This document shows, piece by piece, positions 1-8,195 of a stretch of DNA of 64,000 bases. The stretch is from positions 186,001-250,000 of the forward strand of contig NZ_JAGZMO010000004.1 of NCBI RefSeq assembly GCF_018364065.1. The letters are read 5' to 3'. A program made the position numbers and the translations under genes. How positions within the stretch are numbered: the first letter of the stretch is position 1; every line of letters begins with the position of its first letter. This DNA comes from Veillonella sp. GTDB taxonomy: Bacteria > Bacillota > Negativicutes > Veillonellales > Veillonellaceae. A model generated the notes under the pieces. The model had not been told where the DNA came from. It saw only the letters and a program-made list of their open reading frames with translations, and did no database searches.

Positions 1-1
1 A

Positions 2-277
2 GTAACATTAATTGTGAAGAAAAATAATACTGGAATTTATAATTTTGGTTCTGGAGAGAGTCATAAATTAAAGTATTATATTGAGTGCATGAAAAACATT
101 ACTAAAAGTCAAAGTGTATTAAACTATGGAGTTATCCCTTATCCAAAAACTGGAATGGTAAACGTTAATCCTTCTGTGGAAAAATTAAAATCTATTGGAT
201 GGTTACCAAAAGTTAAATTTGAAGATGGAATTAAGTATGTTTTAAATTCTATTGAGAATAAAATGAAGGATAATTGA
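2..277 (+). CDS. NAD-dependent epimerase/dehydratase, C-terminal fragment (5' partial)
   Basis: The reading frame is open to the left edge, so this is the last 91 codons of a larger gene whose start lies outside the window; the GTG at 14 is internal. The fragment contains an NFGSGE motif and ends with a GWLPKVKFEDGI segment. In extended short-chain dehydrogenases (nucleotide-sugar epimerases and dehydratases) this kind of segment forms the C-terminal substrate-binding helix region. The Rossmann nucleotide-binding part is not visible, so the substrate cannot be named. A glycosyltransferase gene follows after four bases, which suggests sugar-nucleotide supply for a surface glycan. Base composition is very AT-rich, like the next gene. 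Confidence 0.7.
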   Translation, partial: VTLIVKKNNTGIYNFGSGESHKLKYYIECMKNITKSQSVLNYGVIPYPKTGMVNVNPSVEKLKSIGWLPKVKFEDGIKYVLNSIENKMKDN

Positions 278-281
278 TGAT

Positions 282-1442
282 ATGGATAAACCAAAAAAAT
301 TAAAAAAAGAATGGGAAATAGTAAATAAATCATTATATGAAAAATCTTTGCAGCCTTCTTTTAATGATAAATGTGCGATTACATTTGTCTTAAGTGAACA
401 ATATATACCTTATTTTACAGTTACATTAATATCCATACTTGATTATATTTCTAAAGATAAGGAATATGAAATTGTTGTACTTACAAGTGAAATCGATTTG
501 CATGATTGTAATATTTTACTTGACTTAGTGAGACCATACCCTAATGTACGTTTAAAGTTTTTCGATCCAAAACCATATGTCAAAGAATATATAAAAAATA
601 GTAGATTCAAATATTTATATTTAAACTATTTTAAATTAGCTATTCCATGGCTATTTAAAGATTATAATCTTGTTTTAAATTTAGGCGCTGATATCCTAGC
701 AAGAAAAGATGTATATGAGTTATTAGAAACAAAATTTACAGATCAAGAATATATCGGCGGTGTTGTTGATTTAGGATATTTAGGACGACTTAAAATGGAT
801 ATTCCGTTAGAGGAATTAGACTTGAAACATCCTGATGGATATGTAAACGCAGATGTATTACTTTTTGCTGTAGAAAATATTAGACGTGACTTTTCAGCTG
901 ATTATGTTATGGGATTATGGCAAGAATATAAATTTAGATGTGCAGAGCAAGATGCTTTTAATGTGTTATTTGATGGTAAGATAAAGCATTTAGATTCTCG
1001 TTGGAATGTTTATCCTATTCGGATGGCATCCGTTGAACATATAATGGAAAATAGTAAAGAAAAGATTCAAGAATGGAAGAGTAATTTAAAGAATCCATTT
1101 ATTGTGCATTATGCTGCTTTTCCAAAACCATGGGATTATCCATTAGTTGGTGAAGGTAAAAGTTGGTGGGAGTGTGCTCGTCGATCTCCATATTATGAAG
1201 AAATAATTAGAAAAATGTGTTTACTATCAATGCGTGGAGAGCTTAATGGTCGTAAACGCTTAAATATGAGGCAAATAGCTGAAAAGGTATTCCCAGAGGA
1301 TAGTGATAGACGATTAATGTTAAGAAAATGGTTTCCCAAATACTCAAAACAAAGAGAATTTATAAAGAAAATCTATTATCTATTTTTCACTAATCCTAAT
1401 TCTGAATGGAATAAAAAATTTGGGAAAATGATAAAAAAATAA
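282..1442 (+). CDS. Glycosyltransferase family 8 (LPS glucosyl/galactosyltransferase-like)
   Basis: The 386-residue protein has the order of motifs of GT8 enzymes: an N-terminal nucleotide-sugar fold beginning near residue 32 (AITFVLSEQYIPY), a metal-site region at residues 133-139 (LNLGADI), NADVLLF, EQDAFN, WNVYP, and a C-terminal HYAAFPKPW that matches the HYxGxxKPW signature. Such enzymes move glucose or galactose from UDP-sugars onto LPS cores or glycan chains in the cytoplasm. The usual DxD metal motif is altered: only the second aspartate (D137) is present and a glycine sits at the first position. It starts four bases after the epimerase fragment, so the two are probably cotranscribed. 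The acceptor cannot be told from the sequence. The gene is AT-rich compared with the cobalamin region. Confidence 0.85.
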   Translation: MDKPKKLKKEWEIVNKSLYEKSLQPSFNDKCAITFVLSEQYIPYFTVTLISILDYISKDKEYEIVVLTSEIDLHDCNILLDLVRPYPNVRLKFFDPKPYVKEYIKNSRFKYLYLNYFKLAIPWLFKDYNLVLNLGADILARKDVYELLETKFTDQEYIGGVVDLGYLGRLKMDIPLEELDLKHPDGYVNADVLLFAVENIRRDFSADYVMGLWQEYKFRCAEQDAFNVLFDGKIKHLDSRWNVYPIRMASVEHIMENSKEKIQEWKSNLKNPFIVHYAAFPKPWDYPLVGEGKSWWECARRSPYYEEIIRKMCLLSMRGELNGRKRLNMRQIAEKVFPEDSDRRLMLRKWFPKYSKQREFIKKIYYLFFTNPNSEWNKKFGKMIKK

Positions 1443-1452
1443 TTATTACCTA

Positions 1453-1504
1453 AGGGCTATCACTTAAATTCAGATCTAACCTGAATTTTACGTGATAGCC
1501 TTTT
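1453..1504 (+). terminator. Intrinsic terminator after GT8 gene
   Basis: An interrupted inverted repeat (GGCTATCAC with its complement GTGATAGCC, extended by AAATTCAG/CTGAATTT) is followed by TTTT. It ends the epimerase-GT8 unit. The stem resembles the one after the GT2 gene at 2527-2581. Confidence 0.75.
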
Positions 1505-1740
1505 CACATTATTTCATTTAATGATAGTATTAGTCGTAGGTGAGTGAGAGCAGAGGACTTTTTAATTATAAGTCTAAAGTAAGTTTATGAAATGCGCGGA
1601 ATGCTTCCATTTACTTTTAAATACCTATATCAATTAATATTTTAGTTTAGTGGGTAGCGGCATATAAATATAATAATTCAGTATATACTATACTAAGATA
1701 ATTTGATTGAGATAATATGTTAGTAAATTTAGGTGATAGA

Positions 1741-2466
1741 ATGTTATCTGTTGTTACATTAACAAAGAACGAAGCTTCTAATATAGTAGCGGCGATTAAT
1801 AATGCTAAACTTGTTACATCTAGTGTGTTAGTGATAGATTCCGGAAGTGAAGATAATACAGTAGAACTTGCTAAAAAAGCCGGAGCTAAGGTTATATATA
1901 GAGCTTGGGATGATGATTTTGCAGCCCAGCGTAATTTTGCATTGGAACATCTTGATAATGAGTGGGTTCTTTATTTAGATGCTGATGAGCGCTTGAGTGA
2001 TGAACTTATTAGCTCGATTAAGATTGCTGTATCTGAAGGAACTGCTGCTTTATACGAAATGGAACGACGTAATAGTGCTTTTGGAAGGGATTTCAAGTAT
2101 GGTGTATTATCGGCTGATTCTGTAAAACGCTTATTTCCGGTAAAACAAGGCAAATGGCAGGGTAAGGTCCATGAAAGTGTTAAAACAGAATTACCTACAA
2201 TTAAATTAAATGGTTATATTCAGCATTATACATACAAAGATTTTGATCAATATGTCTATAAGATGAATATGTATTCTACTATTTGGGCTAAAGATAGTAA
2301 GAAAAAGGCTAGTTGGTTTAAAGATATTTTACTACGACCAATTTTTGCCTTTTTTAAGATGTATGTTTTAGAACTTGGCTTTTTAGAAGGCTGGCTTGGA
2401 TTCATATTGGCTGCCAATTATGGGTTATATACATTAAATAAGTATGCGAAGCTTAAAATTAAATAA
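1741..2466 (+). CDS. Glycosyltransferase family 2, WaaE/KdtX-like
   Basis: This GT2 (GT-A fold) enzyme opens with SVVTLTKNE, then IDSGSEDNT, FAAQRNFAL and LYLDADERLSDE, where the DAD aspartates are the expected metal and nucleotide-sugar ligands. That combination is typical of the WaaE/KdtX group, which adds glucose or a similar hexose to the inner LPS core on the cytosolic face. The C-terminal part (FFKMYVLELGFLEGWLGF) is amphipathic and probably membrane-associated. An upstream ATG at 1717 is in frame, but the ATG at 1741 has an AGGTGAT Shine-Dalgarno at the right distance and gives the family-typical N terminus, so I prefer it. It stands alone between two terminators. A clear paralogue lies at 14159-14938. 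Confidence 0.85.
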   Translation: MLSVVTLTKNEASNIVAAINNAKLVTSSVLVIDSGSEDNTVELAKKAGAKVIYRAWDDDFAAQRNFALEHLDNEWVLYLDADERLSDELISSIKIAVSEGTAALYEMERRNSAFGRDFKYGVLSADSVKRLFPVKQGKWQGKVHESVKTELPTIKLNGYIQHYTYKDFDQYVYKMNMYSTIWAKDSKKKASWFKDILLRPIFAFFKMYVLELGFLEGWLGFILAANYGLYTLNKYAKLKIK

Positions 2467-2526
2467 GACAAAGGATATCTTTAAAATTTGATAATAAAAA
2501 GTAAATAGGAAATATCTTTTAAAAAG

Positions 2527-2581
2527 TAGAGTTATCACTTAAATTGGGTTTGAAATTCACATTTAGGTGATAACTCTTTTA
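2527..2581 (+). terminator. Intrinsic terminator after GT2 gene
   Basis: AGAGTTATCAC pairs with GTGATAACTCT and is followed by TTTTAT. The stem sequence is close to that of the terminator at 1453-1504. Confidence 0.75.
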
Positions 2582-2929
2582 TATTGCTTTATTGAGCGTT
2601 AAATATCAGATTTTCGTAAACATATTGATATGGAGGCTTTATTGAGCACTATTTATTCGGAAAGAACTTTGACAGTGGATTATTTTTTTACTAGTGATAC
2701 GATTGAAAATATTTGTGAATTACCGGAAGAATAAGTCTATATTAATCTAACGGAGAGCAGAGAATGGTTTCTTCAGGGAATATTTGATCTTCCATAATAA
2801 GTCTAAGATTGATGTAAACACATTCTGGCATGTAAAAGTGGATACTCTCCAATTTGAGAAAACATAATGGTAGCATGTCTTGAAAGTTTTGTAAGCTTGC
2901 ATAGAAATATTACAAAGTTAGTGAAATAA
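2582..2929. other. Gene-free stretch with a possible 30-codon ORF remnant
   Basis: There is no convincing gene here. A TTG at 2642 preceded by GGAGG (about 2632-2636) opens a 30-codon frame ending at 2734; it matches nothing I know. The block around 2750-2815 loosely resembles the block around 1545-1610 (shared GAGAGCAGAG and TAAGTCTAA elements), which suggests duplicated or decayed sequence between the glycosyltransferase genes. Confidence 0.3.
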
Positions 2930-2971
2930 CAAATCCCTCTTGATATCAGCAAGATATAAGAGGGATTTTAG
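2930..2971 (-). terminator. Intrinsic terminator downstream of GT9 gene
   Basis: An AAATCCCTCTT ... AAGAGGGATTT stem lies just past the end of the minus-strand GT9 gene. T-rich flanks occur on both sides, so it may act in both directions. Confidence 0.7.
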
Positions 2972-2976
2972 TCGGC

Positions 2977-3951
2977 TTATTTTATAGGGTTATTGATAGC
3001 GGTGAGATAAGAGGATAAGGTATTAATAATTTGAGAATTGCTTATGTTATTTACATCTTGCTCGTCATATAAATGTAGAACTTCATCTCCAATAATACCC
3101 CAATGGGCTATTGATGTTTTCCCGTAAAGTGCTACGACTTTCTTGCTTAATGCGCCGGCAATATGACCTAATCCCCCATCTCCACATAGTACAATATCTG
3201 CTGCATTTACATAGGATAAAAATTCATCAAAGTTTGGAGTAGTGAATATTGTTGTGTGTGGGTTAAGGTTAGATTTTAACGAAAGCGCTTTATCGTAGTC
3301 TTTTTCTTTGGCTGTGATAAGTATAGAAAAGTTAAATTTTTGTGCTAGGACATTAAGAATTGTTGCTGTTTTTTCTTGGCATAATTGAGATGTTGGTCTA
3401 TTATTGGATACTTCAACCATGATTTTAGGTAATGTAGTCTCAGGCAAAGAATGTTTAGCAATTAGTGATTGAATAAATTTTGGATAACAGTCTTGAGGAA
3501 TTTTTGAAAGTGTTTGATCATAATATTTTAAGCTGCAAAGTCCAACGGACATGTTATATAAATCTGAAGTATCCTTACAATGATAAGGGTGATTAAAATA
3601 TTGTGTAAACATGCTATTTGTAACTCGGCCATACCTTTCTTTGGCACCAATTAGGCGTAGAAACAAACTGTTGAGTTTAGGATAATCCGGCATAGGAGAG
3701 AAACCAATATCCGGCTTTATATGAGCATTTTGTAATGCTGTTTTTAAAGTTTGTATATATTTGTTGCCACTGGGAATATGATATACATGTGCATCAGGAA
3801 AAAAGTATTTTACTAAAAATGAGTTATGTTTTTCCATAAAAAAATGAAATTCGCATTTTCCATGAATTTTTTCTAAGTAATTACAGATAGGAACAGTACC
3901 TGCTATAAAATCCCCTAAACCTGTTCGTCGAATCATGACAATTTTCTTCAT
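2977..3951 (-). CDS. Glycosyltransferase family 9 (heptosyltransferase-like)
   Basis: The 324-residue protein begins MKKIVMIRRTGLGDFI, the glycine-rich N-terminal loop of GT9 enzymes such as ADP-heptose:LPS heptosyltransferases WaaC/WaaF. Its C-terminal domain has the nucleotide-sugar motif CGDGGLGHIAGALSKKVVALYG, equivalent to DTGxxHxAAALxxPxVALFG. These GT-B enzymes transfer heptose or related sugars to growing LPS core in the cytosol. The D-T to D-G change in the donor motif and the short length are compatible with a divergent member. The start has AGGGAG a few bases upstream. It is divergently placed from the phosphoethanolamine transferase gene and fits the LPS setting, but donor and acceptor are unknown. 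Confidence 0.8.
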   Translation of the reverse strand: MKKIVMIRRTGLGDFIAGTVPICNYLEKIHGKCEFHFFMEKHNSFLVKYFFPDAHVYHIPSGNKYIQTLKTALQNAHIKPDIGFSPMPDYPKLNSLFLRLIGAKERYGRVTNSMFTQYFNHPYHCKDTSDLYNMSVGLCSLKYYDQTLSKIPQDCYPKFIQSLIAKHSLPETTLPKIMVEVSNNRPTSQLCQEKTATILNVLAQKFNFSILITAKEKDYDKALSLKSNLNPHTTIFTTPNFDEFLSYVNAADIVLCGDGGLGHIAGALSKKVVALYGKTSIAHWGIIGDEVLHLYDEQDVNNISNSQIINTLSSYLTAINNPIK

Positions 3952-4415
3952 TGTATCTCCCTAATAAATAATATTGAGTAAGTCTCTAATAATGTAATTT
4001 ACCTATAACTATTATTCATTTTAACACATAGATACATACTCTTATAAATCAAAAAAAGTGATTATTTTAGCAAATGTAAAGAGAATGTAATAAATTTTAG
4101 GGAATAAAATTTATTATATAGAGAAAGATTTTCAATTCTTTTTATTTTTTATAAATTATAAGAGAAATTAATTTTTATATAGAATATGAATTATCGGTAA
4201 CGATTGATTATTTAAAAATATTTTCATATTTCACGTAAACCCTCTAGAGCATTTCATCAATTTGTGATACCATAGTTTAGATAAGAAAAGTTTTACAAAA
4301 TTTTTACTAAAACTTTAATGAAAATCAATAAATTATCAATTATGTAAGAGTTTTGAAAAGTTGATATCGAATTTTATGAATGAGTCGTGTTACCTAGGGA
4401 AAGAGGGGGTTAACA
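3952..4415. other. AT-rich divergent promoter region, no gene seen
   Basis: This stretch of about 460 bp separates the divergent GT9 and phosphoethanolamine transferase genes. It is very AT-rich with many poly-A/T runs. I find no coding frame, no clear riboswitch and no convincing -35/-10 pair. The only clear signal is the GAGGGGG Shine-Dalgarno just before the TTG start at 4416. Confidence 0.4.
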
Positions 4416-6194
4416 TTGGATATAAGTTCTGTATATTTAGCACCGGGCTTGTACTTTTTCTCCTATTTTTATTACTTAGCCGTATCTCATGGCTTGGGGA
4501 ATAAGGCGACGTTTTTACAATTGCGTCGATTTTTGCCATGTGCTATTGTAGCGGTATTGCCGATTCTTATGGGGCATGTAGAAATAACAGCTCCTTATTT
4601 GGGTACGAGCCTGCTCACCGGCGTTGCGTGGATTGTGACATATCCGCTGCTATATTTTATTACCTATCGTAAGAGTTCAACTGACTTCGGATTTCATTTT
4701 GATCCGGTGTTCGGTATGTACATCATCGGCTGGATGATGGCTTTGAAAGTACTGGTACTGCATTTTAACTTGCTTCCCGTAGTTATGATGCCGATACTAG
4801 CCACAATCGAATTTCTAATTTTCATGATTCCGCTTGCCCAGTGGGCCTATTACTACCTGTATCGTTCCTGCGTTACAGAAGATGGAATGATGATGATTCA
4901 GGAAACCCATTACAATGAAATCATTGAGTACTTTAAATCCTTTTCTATGGGGTTTAATATTGTAACATTTGCGTCTGTCATTGGAATGTATGCCTTGTTT
5001 ATTTGGGCTAATTTGCAGTATACGGCGGTTTCAGTAGATTTATGGCAGGCTGTATTCCTGGCCGGTCTTTCCGTGGTTCTAGGCGTTTATATGTGGAAAA
5101 AACGCAAAGGTGTTTTCGTCCGTACAGGGATTGTGGAACTATACTTTGATATTAAAGAGTATTTTGAAACTACTATGTTGTATCAGACTAACATGGAAGA
5201 GCGTATTAAGGATTTGGAAGTTACGCCATCTACGCCTGTGTTTGATCAACCGTCTACGATTATCTTGGTCATCGGTGAATCCGCTTCGCGCGACTATATG
5301 TCGGCGTTTACAGACTACGAACACGAAACGACGCCTTGGTTGTCTGAGAAAAAACGGGATCCTCGTTTTATTTTGTATCCGAACAGTTACTCCAGTATTG
5401 CTCATACCGTATCTTGTTTGGAACGAGCCTTAACTGAGTTTAACCAATATAATGACAAGCAGTTCTATACGTCCTGTTCTATCATTGATATCGCTCGTAA
5501 GGCGGGGTATACCACACATTGGTATAGTAATCAGGGGCATTTAGGTTGTGCCGATACACCGGTTACCTTGGTAGCCAATACATCAGGCGTAGCAAAATGG
5601 ACCAAGCAGAATCTCAATGAGGTTCAATATGATGAAATGCTGCTTGATTATCTTGACGAAGTAGATCCAACGAAAAACAACTTTGTTGTTGTTCATTTAA
5701 AAGGAAACCATTTTAACTTTATTAACCGTTATCCGCAAAGTTTCGCAAGATTCAGCGAACCGGACAAATATGATTTGATTAATAACTACATTGACTCTAT
5801 TGCCTATACGGATCACATTTTGCAGAAAATCTGGGAATACGGTAAAGACAAACTCAACATGCAGGCCATGTTGTATTTCTCCGACCATGCAACTATTCCG
5901 GACAAACGACGTGCGCCGGACTTTGGCGGATTTGGAACCGTGCGCATCCCGATGTTTACATACTTCTCTGATACTTATATTGATAAGTTCCCGGAAACGT
6001 ATAAAACATTGGTGAATCACAAAGAGAAATACTTCACAAATGATCTGGCCTACGAATTGGTGTGCGGCATTTTAAATGTAAAATCCAATCACTATGACGA
6101 AACCAACAGTTTGGCATCACCACTTTATAAATACACACGCGACATGCTTAAGACAAACTTGGGTGAGCGGAGTATAAGTGAGGATGTGGATTAA
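4416..6194 (+). CDS. Phosphoethanolamine transferase (EptA/CptA/MCR-like, sulfatase fold)
   Basis: The protein has about five N-terminal membrane helices (residues ~10-240) followed by a periplasmic alkaline-phosphatase-like domain. Family residues are visible: metal ligand glutamate in GESASR (G287-E288), the probable threonine nucleophile T331 in AHTVSC, GNH (H432) and SDH (D490, H491). Such enzymes move phosphoethanolamine from phosphatidylethanolamine to lipid A, LPS core or other periplasmic glycans, which in many species lowers sensitivity to cationic peptides. The start is TTG, set by an AAGAGGGGG Shine-Dalgarno. At 592 residues it is slightly longer than EptA/MCR (~540). The acceptor is not decidable. 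It is a single-gene unit ended by a strong terminator and is GC-richer than the preceding LPS genes. Confidence 0.85.
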   Translation: MDISSVYLAPGLYFFSYFYYLAVSHGLGNKATFLQLRRFLPCAIVAVLPILMGHVEITAPYLGTSLLTGVAWIVTYPLLYFITYRKSSTDFGFHFDPVFGMYIIGWMMALKVLVLHFNLLPVVMMPILATIEFLIFMIPLAQWAYYYLYRSCVTEDGMMMIQETHYNEIIEYFKSFSMGFNIVTFASVIGMYALFIWANLQYTAVSVDLWQAVFLAGLSVVLGVYMWKKRKGVFVRTGIVELYFDIKEYFETTMLYQTNMEERIKDLEVTPSTPVFDQPSTIILVIGESASRDYMSAFTDYEHETTPWLSEKKRDPRFILYPNSYSSIAHTVSCLERALTEFNQYNDKQFYTSCSIIDIARKAGYTTHWYSNQGHLGCADTPVTLVANTSGVAKWTKQNLNEVQYDEMLLDYLDEVDPTKNNFVVVHLKGNHFNFINRYPQSFARFSEPDKYDLINNYIDSIAYTDHILQKIWEYGKDKLNMQAMLYFSDHATIPDKRRAPDFGGFGTVRIPMFTYFSDTYIDKFPETYKTLVNHKEKYFTNDLAYELVCGILNVKSNHYDETNSLASPLYKYTRDMLKTNLGERSISEDVD

Positions 6195-6214
6195 ATATAC
6201 TTTAATCTTCCAAT

Positions 6215-6247
6215 AAAAAAGCAGCCTTTAAAGGCTGCTTTTCTTTT
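6215..6247 (+). terminator. Intrinsic terminator after phosphoethanolamine transferase
   Basis: AAAAGCAGCC TTTA AAGGCTGCTTTT hairpin followed by CTTTTTG. Confidence 0.9.
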
Positions 6248-6318
6248 TGTTCGGTTATTAAGCTATTGAGTTATTGAGTTATTACATAGCACTGACGCAA
6301 TTGTAATGTGCCGGTTAA

Positions 6319-6516
6319 TTATCGGCAGCAAGGTCCATAACCGTTGTTATTGTACGTACGGTTATTATTGTAGTTGCTATTGTAGTTACTGTTGTAATTG
6401 TCATAGCAGTACTCGGAGTTGCCATAGTTGTTTGAATAGGTGTAAGCTGCTACGAGTGGTGAAGCCATAAGGGCAAAAAGACCTGTGAGTACTAAAATAG
6501 ATGTTAATTTTTTCAT
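6319..6516 (-). CDS. Small secreted Asn/Tyr-rich protein
   Basis: This 65-residue ORF has a strong AAGGAGG Shine-Dalgarno and a clear Sec signal peptide (MKKLTSILVLTGLFALMAS, cleavage probably after PLVAA near residue 24). The remaining ~40 residues are almost entirely Asn, Tyr, Ser and Gly arranged as NSNYNSNYNNN-type repeats, ending GPCCR; there are three cysteines. It therefore looks exported, with a low-complexity mature part. I recognise no family. A promoter-like pair lies upstream (6592-6619). The signal peptide and Shine-Dalgarno support a real gene despite its size. Function unknown. Confidence 0.65.
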   Translation of the reverse strand: MKKLTSILVLTGLFALMASPLVAAYTYSNNYGNSEYCYDNYNSNYNSNYNNNRTYNNNGYGPCCR

Positions 6517-6591
6517 ACAAATACCTCCTTAGTAATGAACCTATGTTCAATCGGCTTCCCCCGGGCCGCTTGAAGTGAAGTGCGTGCTATT

Positions 6592-6619
6592 GTTATAACT
6601 GGTGTAATAGTTCTGGCAA
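6592..6619 (-). promoter_or_regulatory. Promoter for the small secreted protein
   Basis: On the minus strand TTGCCA and TATAAC are separated by 16 bp, about 75 bp upstream of the ATG at 6516. Both hexamers match the consensus at five of six positions. Confidence 0.5.
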
Positions 6620-6815
6620 GGCTCTAATTGCACCAATATAATGTATGTTTATTTTTTAACAATAGCGATAAAACATGTACTTATTATTTACAATTATAAA
6701 CTCTTTCATTTTTTAAGACAAGGAGGGGGTATAGGGAAAGGTTGTTTCGTGATACAATACATGTAAGAAGGACATTTGTATTATTTCCTGAATGATTTTA
6801 ATAGGGGAGGATATT

Positions 6816-7943
6816 ATGATCCAGAAGGAACGGTTATTAAACGAACTTTTTGAATTTGTGCAAATGTATACGCCTACGTTAGATGAACGTGAAATTGCAG
6901 ACCTTTTAACGAAGCGTTTGGAAGACTTGGGCTTTGAGGTTGTAGAGGATGATGGGGGCAAGAAGTTGGGCGGTACAGCCGGCAATTTAATCGCTACACG
7001 AAAAGGGACTGTACCGGATGCACCGATGATTATGTTAACGGCACACATGGACAGTGTGGAACCTTGTAAAGGCATTAAACCACAGATTAAAGATGGTCTC
7101 ATTGTGTCTGACGGAACGACTGTGCTTGGCGCTGACGATAAAGTGGGGATTGCCGTTATTTTAGAAGCCTTACGCGTTGTAAAAGAACAGAATATTCCAC
7201 ACGGTGATTTGCAGATTGTTTTTAATATTGCAGAAGAAGGCGGCGTTAATGGCTCTCGTGTTATGAATTCGTCATTATTAAAAGCGCAATATGGATTCGT
7301 GTTTGATACGATCAATTCGCCGGGCCGGATTGTGCGTAAAGCGCCAGGTAAAAAACGCATTGAGGCTCGTATTATCGGTAAATCTGCTCATGCAGGCAAT
7401 GCACCGGAAAAAGGTATTAGTGCCATTGTAGTTGCCTCTCACATTATTAACAAATTACCACAAGGCCGTATTGATGAGGAAACAACGGCCAATATTGGTA
7501 CTATCCACGGCGGTAGTGAAACGAATGTCGTGCCGGACGAAGTTACCATTGCTATGGAAACACGCAGCCGTGATAAAGATAAATTGACAGATCTCACTGA
7601 CGATGTGGTACGTAAGTTTGAAATGATTGCTCGTGAAATGGGCGCTACCGCAGAAGTTACCGTTATTAAAAACTATTCACCGTTTAATTTAGTACCGGAT
7701 CATCCAACCGTACAGTTGGCGCAGCGTGCCTGTGAAAACTTAGGCTTTACCGTGAACATTACTGAAGGTGGTGGCGGTAGCGATGCCTGCTTCTTTAACG
7801 CTTATAACGTGCCTACCGTAGTACTTGGCGTAGGTATTCGCAATCCACATTCCAAAGAAGAATACATTCCGGAAAAAGAACTCTATGAAACAGCTGAATT
7901 GGCGTTGGAGCTTATAAAGGAAGCGGCAGCGATGAAGGTATAA
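6816..7943 (+). CDS. M20 family metallopeptidase (PepT-like)
   Basis: A 375-residue M20 peptidase with the zinc-site series in order: TAHMDSV, GADDKVGIA, IAEEGG (general-base glutamate pair), a HAGNAPEKGISAI dimerisation-domain segment, and EGGGGSDACFFN near the C terminus. This pattern fits the PepT/YqjE group of cytosolic tri- and dipeptidases that remove N-terminal residues in peptide catabolism. The ATG at 6816 has GGGGAGG six bases upstream; the in-frame ATG at 6792 has no such site. It is a single-gene transcription unit. Exact substrate is not decidable from sequence. Confidence 0.9.
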   Translation: MIQKERLLNELFEFVQMYTPTLDEREIADLLTKRLEDLGFEVVEDDGGKKLGGTAGNLIATRKGTVPDAPMIMLTAHMDSVEPCKGIKPQIKDGLIVSDGTTVLGADDKVGIAVILEALRVVKEQNIPHGDLQIVFNIAEEGGVNGSRVMNSSLLKAQYGFVFDTINSPGRIVRKAPGKKRIEARIIGKSAHAGNAPEKGISAIVVASHIINKLPQGRIDEETTANIGTIHGGSETNVVPDEVTIAMETRSRDKDKLTDLTDDVVRKFEMIAREMGATAEVTVIKNYSPFNLVPDHPTVQLAQRACENLGFTVNITEGGGGSDACFFNAYNVPTVVLGVGIRNPHSKEEYIPEKELYETAELALELIKEAAAMKV

Positions 7944-8003
7944 GATATTAGAAGAAGCTAATTTAGATTTCTAATATTTGTGTACTTAGAAATTAACCTA
8001 ATA

Positions 8004-8045
8004 GAGGGATATAGGGTAAAATTAATTGCCTTATATCCCTTGTTT
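8004..8045 (+). terminator. Possible terminator after M20 peptidase
   Basis: AGGGATATA ... TATATCCCT stem with a large loop, followed by TGTTTAAT. The T-run is weak. Confidence 0.4.
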
Positions 8046-8150
8046 AATAAAAAAGAGAGGACATCATATTTAATATATGATGTCCTCTTGGGGGCAAGCC
8101 CCAGTCTTTGAAATGTGGCAAATTTGCCAAGAGCGTATAGCTCTGTTGAT
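8045..8150 (-). ncRNA. Small structured RNA downstream of MazF-like toxin
   Basis: A consensus promoter (8157-8185) predicts a transcript starting near 8150 and running leftward about 105 nt into a strong intrinsic terminator (GAGGACATCATAT / ATATGATGTCCTC, then TCTTTTTT). Between these the RNA can form AGAGC-TATAC-GCTCT, GGCAAATTTGCC and TGGGG-CTTG-CCCCA hairpins. In addition CTCTTGG near its 5' end is fully complementary to CCAAGAG just before the terminator, so a closing long-range helix or pseudoknot is possible. It begins about 46 bp after the toxin stop codon on the same strand. RNA antitoxins are known for ToxN-type toxins, which share the MazF fold, and a candidate 'pemK' RNA motif has been described near PemK-domain genes. 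Whether this RNA belongs to such a group is inference. Confidence 0.7.
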
Positions 8151-8156
8151 ATCCTA

Positions 8157-8185
8157 ATTATAGGATATGAAACAGGGAATGTCAA
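8157..8185 (-). promoter_or_regulatory. Consensus promoter of the small RNA
   Basis: TTGACA and TATAAT, both perfect, are separated by exactly 17 bp on the minus strand. The site lies just after the toxin gene stop and faces the structured RNA at 8045-8150. Confidence 0.85.
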
Positions 8186-8195
8186 TTTGGCTTTT

